From positions 1-6,385 of the forward strand of contig CAJGEB010000060.1 in the NCBI GenBank assembly GCA_904502045.1: a stretch of DNA of 6,385 nt, read 5' to 3'. This DNA is from an uncultured Oscillospiraceae bacterium (GTDB lineage Bacteria; Bacillota; Clostridia; Oscillospirales; Ruminococcaceae). Position 1 is the first letter of the stretch; each line of letters begins with the position of its first letter. The notes under the pieces were generated by a model, which searched no databases, was not told the DNA's origin, and was given only the letters and a program-made list of their open reading frames with translations. This document shows, piece after piece, positions 1-4,915 of this stretch. A program made the translations under genes and the position numbers.

Positions 1-882
1 AGTAGTTTCTTTTGTTTTTACAAAGAAGGAACCGATTATGGAAGCAAATACACCTAAAGCAGAAAGCAGCATCGGGAGCGCAAAGCCTGCGACTCCGAGA
101 CCTGCGGAAACGGCAAGTGCAGCAGCGGAAAGTCTTGCTCCTGTGAAGGATTCGTAAAGGTCGGCTCCCATTCCGGCAACGTCACCTACGTTGTCACCTA
201 CGTTATCTGCGATAACAGCAGGGTTTCTGGGGTCATCCTCAGGGATACCCGCTTCGACTTTACCTACGATATCAGCACCTACGTCAGCCGCCTTGGTAAA
301 GATACCGCCGCCTACTCTTGCAAAAAGCGCCATAGAGGAAGCGCCGATTCCGAAGGTGAGCATAGTGGAGGATATCTGCACGATACGCTCTGCCTCGGCT
401 AATACTTCGACGCTGGAATAGTACCATTCGAGCAAGAGATACCAAAGTCCCGTATCAAGAATACCAAGACCAACCACTACAAATCCCATAACGGAGCCTG
501 CCGAGAAAGCAACTCTCAGTCCGGAGTTAAGACTTTTTTTAGCAGCCCACGCAGTGCGGGAGTTGGAAGCGGTTGCGACTTTCATTCCGAAAAATCCGGC
601 AAGACCGGAAAATATACCGCCGGTCAAAAACGCAAACGGAACGAATACATTAACAAAATCAAGGAAGGAAAGCAAAAGTAAAACAAAGAACATTACAATG
701 AAGAAAATTGCAACACCGCGATACTGTCTGCGGAGATACGCATTAGCACCTGTGCGGATAGCAGCTGCGATTTTTTTCATTTTGTCCGTACCCTCAGAAT
801 GCTTTTTAATTTTCAAGGCATTCACAGCGGCAAAGACGAGAGCGGCTACGGCTCCGAGCAAAGAGATAAGTATTAAAGTCAC
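1..882 (-). CDS. hppA: Membrane-bound ion-translocating pyrophosphatase, N-terminal 294 residues (3' end outside window)
   Basis: This enzyme hydrolyses cytoplasmic pyrophosphate and uses the energy to pump H+ or Na+ across the membrane. The visible part begins with a hydrophobic segment (residues 2-23), followed by further membrane segments near 57-75, 80-98, 124-150 and 250-288. The substrate-binding signature is unmistakable: DVGADIVGKVEAG at 200-212, then EDDPRNP at 215-221 and the paired DNVGD repeats at 226-234, supplying the Asp and Lys residues that bind Mg-PPi in this family. GADLYES at 239-245 carries a Glu (E244) matching the semi-conserved gate glutamate. The family is about 650-800 residues long, so less than half is present. 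I chose the GTG at 880-882 because a GGAGG lies 7 nt upstream; there is no in-frame ATG near it. The residue that separates K+-dependent from K+-independent enzymes lies further downstream, so neither K+ dependence nor Na+ versus H+ specificity can be decided here. It has its own 262-nt upstream region and is probably transcribed separately from the TSUP gene. Confidence 0.96.
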   Translation of the reverse strand, partial: MTLILISLLGAVAALVFAAVNALKIKKHSEGTDKMKKIAAAIRTGANAYLRRQYRGVAIFFIVMFFVLLLLSFLDFVNVFVPFAFLTGGIFSGLAGFFGMKVATASNSRTAWAAKKSLNSGLRVAFSAGSVMGFVVVGLGILDTGLWYLLLEWYYSSVEVLAEAERIVQISSTMLTFGIGASSMALFARVGGGIFTKAADVGADIVGKVEAGIPEDDPRNPAVIADNVGDNVGDVAGMGADLYESFTGARLSAAALAVSAGLGVAGFALPMLLSALGVFASIIGSFFVKTKETT

Positions 883-889
883 GACAAAA

Positions 890-894
890 CCTCC
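890..894 (-). promoter_or_regulatory. Ribosome binding site of hppA (supports the GTG start)
   Basis: The minus strand reads GGAGG here, 7 nt before the GTG at 882-880. This full-strength Shine-Dalgarno sequence is the reason for calling a GTG start rather than looking for an internal ATG. The first downstream Met in frame is residue 35, which would remove the first transmembrane segment. Confidence 0.85.
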
Positions 895-920
895 AATAAC
901 CTTTATAGTTGATTTTTTTC

Positions 921-947
921 AATATAAAAATCGCAAAAAATGTCCAA
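921..947 (-). promoter_or_regulatory. Weak candidate promoter for hppA
   Basis: On the minus strand TTGGAC (942-947) and TATATT (921-926) are separated by 15 nt, shorter than the preferred 17. The start point would give a leader of about 30 nt before the GTG. The match is imperfect and the region is AT-rich, so chance is a real possibility; the repeated TGTTATATT boxes further upstream (1041-1049 and 1095-1103) are alternatives. Confidence 0.3.
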
Positions 948-1009
948 GCAGAAAAGGTTTGTTGAATCCACATAAACGGAAGAGAGAAAACAAAGGCTAA
1001 TTGTGGTTA

Positions 1010-1051
1010 AATGTTATTAAAGAATGTTATATATCGAAGGAATATAACATT
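1010..1051. repeat. Cluster of AATGTTAT / ATAACATT octamers with a small hairpin
   Basis: The octamer AATGTTAT occurs at 1010-1017 and again at 1023-1030, and its reverse complement ATAACATT at 1044-1051 (and once more at 1098-1105). The second and third copies are extended into a perfect 10-bp inverted repeat, 1023-1032 with 1042-1051, around a 9-nt centre. The location, between the TSUP stop and the hppA start, suits operator sites or a leader structure for hppA. In minus-strand orientation no clean T run follows, so it is a poor intrinsic terminator. Regulatory function is inferred only from repetition and position. Confidence 0.5.
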
Positions 1052-1106
1052 TATTAAATTGAAAACAAACAAAAAAGTGTTACAAATAAAGGGGAATATA
1101 ACATTT
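1039..1106. repeat. Direct repeat pair of 14 nt (1039-1052 and 1093-1106)
   Basis: GGAATATAACATTT is present twice, 54 nt apart start to start. Read on the minus strand, each copy contains TGTTATATT, which matches an extended -10 promoter element (TG-n-TATATT). Both point toward hppA, so tandem promoters are possible, although the sequences at -35 distance are weak (TTGTTT at 16 nt for the copy nearer hppA; TTGCCT at 19 nt for the other). A pair of protein-binding sites is the other plausible reading. Confidence 0.5.
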
Positions 1107-1119
1107 GTTTTCAATTTAA
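1054..1119. repeat. Perfect 16-bp AT-rich inverted repeat
   Basis: The arm at 1054-1069 (TTAAATTGAAAACAAA) is the exact reverse complement of 1104-1119, with 34 nt between. A further 5-bp match, TGTTA at 1078-1082 with TAACA at 1099-1103, continues the helix after an 8-nt bulge, so the segment can fold as one long hairpin. It begins 25 nt after the TSUP stop codon. It may protect the 3' end of the TSUP transcript or fold in an hppA leader, but it lacks the GC-rich stem and trailing T run of an intrinsic terminator on either strand. Confidence 0.6.
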
Positions 1120-1144
1120 AGGCAATAAAAAGAAGTTGGGAATA

Positions 1145-1522
1145 TTAATTTTGCTTATTTTTTGCAGGGAGAAACAGCTCCTTTATACCTAATAGAAGAA
1201 GGAAAAATCCAAATATTTTGCGCAATAGGTCGGAACCTATAAAAAAGGCAAATTGAGAGCCGAGGAATACTCCTATGAGTCCGGGGAGAGCGGCCCAGAG
1301 AGTAACCTTCCATTTTACGAGTTTATTTTTAGTGTGAATTATTAATGCGAGTGCTGCAATCGGAATAAAGAAGAGGAGGTTTACTCCTTGGGAATAAAGC
1401 TGAGAAGCAGAAGCAAAAACGGTGAGATAAAGCAGTAGGATGGTTCCGCCGCCGACTCCCAAAGAGGCAAAGAGTCCTGAAAGAAATGCGGCTGCAATAC
1501 TTAAAACCGTGTTGATATCCAT
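1145..1522 (-). CDS. Half-size TauE/SafE (TSUP) family membrane protein
   Basis: This is a 125-residue, very hydrophobic protein with about four membrane segments (roughly 5-36, 46-63, 72-94 and 99-115; the first may be a re-entrant or double segment). The glycine motif SLGVGGGTI at 20-28 and QGVNLLFFIP at 45-54 match the N-terminal repeat of the TauE/SafE family. Those transporters export small organic or inorganic anions such as sulfite, sulfoacetate or other sulfur compounds, but the substrate here is unknown. Usual family members have about 240-270 residues made of two such repeats, so this protein is one half and would have to dimerise or pair with another half. The ATG at 1520-1522 has an AAGGAG 7 nt upstream inside a hairpin. 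No second half is visible on either side. The family call is fairly secure; the transport function is inferred. Confidence 0.8.
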   Translation of the reverse strand: MDINTVLSIAAAFLSGLFASLGVGGGTILLLYLTVFASASQLYSQGVNLLFFIPIAALALIIHTKNKLVKWKVTLWAALPGLIGVFLGSQFAFFIGSDLLRKIFGFFLLLLGIKELFLPAKNKQN

Positions 1523-1560
1523 AAAAAAACTCCTTTCGGCAGTAGTGTTACCGAAAGGAG
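1523..1560 (-). terminator. Hairpin plus T run: gtrA terminator and/or RBS-masking leader of the TSUP gene
   Basis: The arms 1530-1539 and 1551-1560 form a perfect 10-bp stem (CTCCTTTCGG with CCGAAAGGAG) around an 11-nt loop. Read on the minus strand, the stem is followed at once by seven T residues and then the ATG of the TSUP gene. This has the form of an intrinsic terminator for transcripts coming from gtrA. The 3' arm also contains the AAGGAG ribosome binding site of the TSUP gene, so in any transcript that reads through, the site would be paired. Structure is seen directly; a regulatory role is inferred. Confidence 0.7.
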
Positions 1561-1633
1561 CGATTTTATGATACCGAGCTCATAGCGATTCTTTTTGAAG
1601 CAATAACAGCGACAAAAATAAATCGTGTTGATT
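1561..1633. other. Short intergenic spacer after gtrA, nothing recognised
   Basis: This is the rest of the 111-nt gap between gtrA and the TSUP gene. I see no gene in it. A promoter for the TSUP gene would be expected here if the hairpin at 1530-1560 terminates upstream transcripts, but no convincing -35/-10 pair stands out; TATCAT on the minus strand near 1571-1576 lacks a well-spaced -35. Confidence 0.4.
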
Positions 1634-2050
1634 TTATTTTTTCTTGAAAGCCCAAAGGTTACTGAGCAGGAAATTAACCAAAATGGTTGCCGGAGTGACA
1701 AACACCTTTGCGAGCAACCAATGTACTGCCCAAACCTCCACAAGTAAATGCATAGCTGCGAGGGAGATTCCGTAGGTTATCGCATTGACTATCAGGAATT
1801 TAACAAGCTGTGAGCTGAAAAAACCTGCTTTTTCTTTTTTAAAAGTCCAGCTGCGGTTAATGATATAGCTGTTGGCAACGCCTGCGAGGTAACCTGCCGT
1901 TTGAGCGAGATAAACATTTTGAAGTAAAACTCCTGCGACAAGGGAGTAGACCAAAAAGTCCACAACGGTATTGAGTCCGCCCGTGACACAGAATTTAAAC
2001 AGTTTCTTAAAGGACTCGCTTTTCATAAAAGTCTTAATTTTTTCAATCAT
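1634..2050 (-). CDS. GtrA-like family membrane protein
   Basis: The product is a 138-residue protein with four predicted transmembrane helices (about 20-43, 46-64, 82-104 and 110-131). It carries the family hallmarks: FCVTGGLNTVVDF at 20-32 at the start of helix 1, NSYIINRSWTF at 60-70 after helix 2, and NFLLSNLWAF at 126-135 at the end of helix 4. GtrA-like proteins are thought to help move undecaprenyl-phosphate-linked sugars across the membrane for modification of cell-surface polysaccharides; the exact role of this one is unknown. Length is normal for the family. Its ATG overlaps the TAA of recR by one base (TAATG), with an AGGAG 9 nt upstream (2060-2064) inside the recR coding sequence, so translation is probably coupled to recR. 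No glycosyltransferase partner gene is visible next to it. Confidence 0.9.
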   Translation of the reverse strand: MIEKIKTFMKSESFKKLFKFCVTGGLNTVVDFLVYSLVAGVLLQNVYLAQTAGYLAGVANSYIINRSWTFKKEKAGFFSSQLVKFLIVNAITYGISLAAMHLLVEVWAVHWLLAKVFVTPATILVNFLLSNLWAFKKK

Positions 2051-2649
2051 TACATTTCACTCCTGCCTTCTATAGCGCGGAAAAGAGTAACCTCATCTGC
2101 GTATTCAAGATGTCCGCCGACGGGTATTCCGTACGCAAGGCGCGTCACCTTTATACCTAACGGTTTGAGTAATTTTGAGATATAAAGGGCAGTAGCCTCT
2201 CCTTCAACGGTGGGGTTAGTTGCCATTATTACCTCTTTAACGTCAGCTCCACCGGTCCTCAAAAGCAGCTCCTTTATATAGAGCGAATCGGGACCGATAC
2301 CGTCCATAGGGGAGATAAGTCCGTGGAGAACGTGGTATTTTCCGCGGTACTCGCCGGTGCGTTCTATCGCGAGGACATCACGGGCATTTTCGACTACACA
2401 TATAGTTGAAGCGTCGCGACCGTTATCTGCGCAGATATCGCACACATCGGAATCGGTAATATTTTTACAGCAGTTACAATAACGTATTTTGTGTTTAGCA
2501 TCTACAAGACTATCGGCAAAATCAGCAATCTCCTCATCGGTACGGCTGAGGATGTAGAAGGCAAGTCTTTGAGCCGATTTTTTACCTATTCCGGGGAGTT
2601 GCTCAAAAGGTTCGATAAGTCTTGTGAGAGGACGAAGATCGTATTTCAT
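2050..2649 (-). CDS. recR: Recombination protein RecR
   Basis: RecR works with RecO (and RecF) to load RecA onto single-stranded DNA at gaps during recombinational repair. The 199-residue length is standard. In order it has a helix-hairpin-helix DNA-binding region (LPGIGKKSAQRLA, 18-30), a four-cysteine zinc finger (C58, C61, C70, C73), and a Toprim domain from about 81 to 175 with its conserved glutamate E87 in VVENARD and the NPTVEGEAT segment. It ends with the typical GIPVGGHLEYAD and TLFRAIEGR stretches. The ATG at 2647-2649 is preceded by AAGGA at 2659-2663, which overlaps the end of ybaB; the two genes are 14 nt apart. This is the classic dnaX-ybaB-recR cluster, extended here by gtrA. 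Confidence 0.98.
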   Translation of the reverse strand: MKYDLRPLTRLIEPFEQLPGIGKKSAQRLAFYILSRTDEEIADFADSLVDAKHKIRYCNCCKNITDSDVCDICADNGRDASTICVVENARDVLAIERTGEYRGKYHVLHGLISPMDGIGPDSLYIKELLLRTGGADVKEVIMATNPTVEGEATALYISKLLKPLGIKVTRLAYGIPVGGHLEYADEVTLFRAIEGRSEM

Positions 2650-2663
2650 AAAGGGGGATCCTT

Positions 2664-3014
2664 TCAGAAAAGTCCGGGCATATTGGGCAGGCGTCCGGTA
2701 ATTTTACTCATTTCCTCTGAGCTTACCGTTTCCATTTCGCGTAAAGCTTCGTTTACAGCGGCGATAATAAGGTCCTCGAGCATCTCTACATCGTCCGGAT
2801 CAACAGCCTCGGGGGATATCTTCAGACTTTTGAGCTCCTTATTTCCGCCGACGACCGCCTCTACCATTCCGCCGCCGGACTTAGCCGTATATTCTCTTTG
2901 TTCCAGCTCCTCCTGGAGCCTTGCCATATCCTCCTGCATTTTTTGAGCTTGCTTGAGCATTCCCTGCATATTTGAGGGACCTCCGCCGTATCCTTGCGGT
3001 AATCTTGCTTTCAT
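2664..3014 (-). CDS. ebfC: Nucleoid-associated protein, YbaB/EbfC family
   Basis: This 116-residue protein belongs to the small DNA-binding YbaB/EbfC family, whose homodimers bind DNA with tweezer-like helical arms and influence nucleoid organisation and gene expression. A glycine-rich start (GYGGGP, 8-13) leads into a long charged helix, about 15-41, containing MLKQAQKMQEDMARLQEELE-type heptads. The conserved GGGMVEAVVGGN core follows at 47-58, then LKSLKISPEAVDP and the C-terminal GRLPNMPGLF (107-116). The ATG at 3012-3014 has a GGAGG 7 nt upstream (3022-3026) and lies 24 nt after the dnaX stop. Its place between dnaX and recR is conserved across many bacteria and supports the assignment. 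No unusual residues were noticed. Confidence 0.96.
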   Translation of the reverse strand: MKARLPQGYGGGPSNMQGMLKQAQKMQEDMARLQEELEQREYTAKSGGGMVEAVVGGNKELKSLKISPEAVDPDDVEMLEDLIIAAVNEALREMETVSSEEMSKITGRLPNMPGLF

Positions 3015-3038
3015 ATATAGACCTCCAAAAATTATAAT

Positions 3039-4646
3039 TTATTTATTCTCTTCCATTACACCCATTTCACAAGCGAGTTTAGAAATTTCTTGGAAGGGGG
3101 TGAGCGGAGCATCTGCATCTGATTTTTTTGCCTCGCGTCTGTATGGACCAAGACGGTAGCGTTTACCTGTCTGAGCCTTTACTGCCTCGCGGAGTGACTC
3201 CTTAGCGTACTCATTTTCGCGTATCAGTCTTAAGAAGAGCTCGTCCGGTGAATCTATTAAAATGATGTCGTCTTTAATATAAGCAGCGGAATTTGTAAGC
3301 GCAGCCCTTAACGCAGGGTTTATCTTTGCAAGTTCATCGAGTATTTTACCCCAAAGCTCCTCGTCCATAAGGGATGCGGAATTAGAGGGGGATTCAGAGA
3401 TAATGTGTGAAATTTCCGAAACCGGAGCCTTAACAGTCGGTTTACTTTGAGATTGTTTTGCGGGAATTTCCGACTCCTGCACTGCAGCGGGAGCAGAAGA
3501 AAGGTTTCTAATGCGTTTTTCGAGCTCATTGAGCCTTGCAGCAAGAGAGGACACAGACAAATCCGGCTGAGGATTACACATTTTCACAAGAGCCATCTCA
3601 AGCTCTGTCTTTTTGGAAGATGAGCGAGAAAGCTTACTTAAAGTATCTTGTAAAATATCGAGTGCGGTAAAGATGAAAGGAAGCTCTGATTTGTCAGAGA
3701 TACGGCGCAGCTCATCGAGCTCAGAAGGAGTGCAGATAATGAGCTGTGCAGCGTTAGATGCGGTTTTAACTATCATAAGATTGCGGAAGATACCGATCAA
3801 CTGGTCGCAAAGTCTGATAATATCAACTGAATTTTCATAAAGAGAGGTAAGTGTCTTGAAGGAACCCGAAATATCCCCGTCAATAATACTTTCGGCAAGC
3901 TCCGACACATATTTTGAACCGGCGAGTCCCGCAGCTTCGATAACGACATCGAGGGTTATATTTTTATTAAATCCTGCGCAGAGGTCGAGTAGGGAAAGGG
4001 CATCGCGCATACCGCCGTCTGCGAGCTTTGCTATCATAGCTGCAGCATCGGGATCAATAGTAAGATTTTCTTTTTCGGCGACAAGGCAAACTCTCTCGGA
4101 AATAATTTCGGGATCAATACGCTTAAATCCGAACCGCTGACAACGCGAGAGGATAGTTGCGGGAATCTTGTGCACCTCGGTAGTTGCAAGTATAAAGATA
4201 ACATACTCAGGGGGTTCCTCTAAAGTTTTGAGGAGAGCGTTTGCAGCTCCGGGACTGAGCATGTGCGCCTCGTCGATAATGTATATTCTGTATTTTACAG
4301 AAGCGGGAGTAAAATTGGTTTCAGCTTTTAAGTTGCGGATATCGTCAACGCCGTTGTTACTCGCGGCGTCAATTTCGAGAACGTCGGTGATGGAACCGTT
4401 ATCAATTCCGCGACAAACATCGCAAACTCCGCAAGGGTTACCGCCCTGCACGTTCGGGCAGTTAACGGCTTTGGCAAGTATCTTCGAGCAGGTGGTTTTA
4501 CCCGTACCCCTGGAGCCGGTGAAAAGGTAAGCGTGCGCAACTCGGCCGTCCGATACCTCATTTTTCAAGATATCGGTAATATGGTCCTGTCCGACAACGT
4601 CGTCGAAGGCAGTAGGACGGTATTTTCTGTAAAGAGCCTGATACAT
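3039..4646 (-). CDS. dnaX: DNA polymerase III subunit gamma/tau
   Basis: DnaX is the ATPase motor of the clamp loader that places the sliding clamp on primed DNA. Starting at the ATG at 4644-4646 it has 535 residues beginning with the canonical MYQALYRKYRP. The AAA+ module shows Walker A GSRGTGKT (44-51), zinc-binding cysteines C63, C72, C75 and C78, Walker B IIDEAH (123-128), sensor 1 at LATTEVHKIP with the SRC finger motif (S167-C169), and sensor 2 GGMRDALS (211-218). A lid and collar follow, then a Ser/Pro/Lys-rich linker and a C-terminal domain near the end, consistent with a tau-length product. An in-frame ATG at 4721 would add 25 residues, but that stretch lies in the SRP RNA gene and lacks a ribosome binding site. 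No A-AAA-AAG slippery heptamer was seen, so a separate gamma form by frameshift is not supported. Confidence 0.97.
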   Translation of the reverse strand: MYQALYRKYRPTAFDDVVGQDHITDILKNEVSDGRVAHAYLFTGSRGTGKTTCSKILAKAVNCPNVQGGNPCGVCDVCRGIDNGSITDVLEIDAASNNGVDDIRNLKAETNFTPASVKYRIYIIDEAHMLSPGAANALLKTLEEPPEYVIFILATTEVHKIPATILSRCQRFGFKRIDPEIISERVCLVAEKENLTIDPDAAAMIAKLADGGMRDALSLLDLCAGFNKNITLDVVIEAAGLAGSKYVSELAESIIDGDISGSFKTLTSLYENSVDIIRLCDQLIGIFRNLMIVKTASNAAQLIICTPSELDELRRISDKSELPFIFTALDILQDTLSKLSRSSSKKTELEMALVKMCNPQPDLSVSSLAARLNELEKRIRNLSSAPAAVQESEIPAKQSQSKPTVKAPVSEISHIISESPSNSASLMDEELWGKILDELAKINPALRAALTNSAAYIKDDIILIDSPDELFLRLIRENEYAKESLREAVKAQTGKRYRLGPYRREAKKSDADAPLTPFQEISKLACEMGVMEENK

Positions 4647-4655
4647 AGCGCTACT

Positions 4656-4659
4656 CTCC
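4656..4659 (-). promoter_or_regulatory. Ribosome binding site deciding the dnaX start
   Basis: The minus strand reads CGGAGAG across 4654-4660, placing GGAG 9 nt before the ATG at 4646. Neither alternative in-frame ATG (4670 or 4721) has a comparable site: the one at 4670 is preceded by an AT-only stretch and the one at 4721 sits inside the SRP RNA. Confidence 0.7.
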
Positions 4660-4680
4660 GTATTCCTCATAAATAAAATA

Positions 4681-4814
4681 TATATTCCGTCATACAGTTG
4701 TACAGGTTGACTGCGGCACACGCCAGCATCCGCTTAATGCTGCTCGGGTCACCGCCTGACATGATTCACGGAGCTGTGTTGCACAGGACCCGCACAACTG
4801 CATGACGGAATATA
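4681..4814 (-). ncRNA. ffs: Signal recognition particle RNA, small (4.5S-like) type
   Basis: This RNA is the scaffold of the signal recognition particle and binds Ffh through its helix 8. On the minus strand the core reads GUGAAUCAUGUCAGG (ending at 4755), a short apical stem, and AGCAGCAUUAAGCG (from 4744), followed by GUGUGCCGCAG. These are hallmark bacterial SRP RNA sequences. The apical loop is UGAC (4751-4748), closed by two G-C pairs and a C-G pair, in place of the usual GGAA; UGAC fits the URRC class of SRP tetraloops. The ends pair over 21 bp (4794-4814 with 4681-4701) with a single G-U wobble. No Alu domain is present, so it is the short form. It lies directly upstream of dnaX, as in many Firmicutes. 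Exact ends are uncertain by several nucleotides, and processing from a longer dnaX transcript is likely. Confidence 0.93.
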
Positions 4815-4825
4815 CATTAAAATAT

Positions 4826-4854
4826 ATTATACAATATAAAATCAGTTTTGGCAA
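4826..4854 (-). promoter_or_regulatory. Sigma-A promoter of the SRP RNA (and probably the dnaX operon)
   Basis: The minus strand has TTGCCA at 4849-4854 and a perfect TATAAT at 4826-4831, separated by exactly 17 nt. The predicted start, about 7 nt beyond the -10 box near 4817-4819, falls just before the terminal helix of the SRP RNA. The promoter lies between the PFOR terminator and the RNA gene, which is the expected arrangement. With no terminator visible before dnaX, it probably also drives dnaX-ebfC-recR-gtrA. Confidence 0.88.
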
Positions 4855-4874
4855 GAGTATTTTAAATGAACAAC

Positions 4875-4906
4875 AAAAAATATCCGCCCGTTTAACGAGC
4901 GGATAT
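4875..4906 (-). terminator. Intrinsic terminator after the pyruvate:ferredoxin oxidoreductase gene
   Basis: The arms 4895-4906 and 4880-4891 form a 12-bp stem, with one G-T wobble, around a 3-nt loop. The core is GC-rich (CCGC with GCGG). On the minus strand the stem runs straight into T residues (complement of the six A at 4875-4880). It starts 9 nt after the stop codon of the oxidoreductase gene and ends before the -35 box of the SRP RNA promoter, so it separates the two units. Confidence 0.9.
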
Positions 4907-4915
4907 AATTATAAC

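Noticed and set aside
554..1000. Open frame of 148 codons on the plus strand
   Set aside because: It is antisense to hppA and runs into the repeat-rich spacer. The composition (many Lys, Arg, Pro) and lack of any family motif mark it as a shadow of the minus-strand gene.
2650..2664. AAAGG/CCTTT palindrome around the recR ribosome binding site
   Set aside because: Five base pairs with a 5-nt loop is too short to separate from chance.
3117..3135. Run of seven A residues on the coding strand of dnaX as a programmed frameshift site
   Set aside because: It lies near residue 505 of 535, far beyond where gamma forms normally end, and it is not the A-AAA-AAG heptamer. It is probably just a Lys-Lys codon run.
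3610..3622. CCAAAAAG in dnaX as a slippery sequence for gamma
   Set aside because: There are only five A residues before the G, one short of the known heptamer, and I saw no strong downstream stem.
4168..4530. Open frame of 120 codons on the plus strand
   Set aside because: It is antisense to the Walker A and zinc regions of dnaX, whose conservation fully explains the sequence.
4681..4814. The 21-bp inverted repeat as transposon ends or a riboswitch
   Set aside because: The interior matches SRP RNA signatures and the arms are the RNA's terminal helix; no transposase or ligand-binding motif is present.
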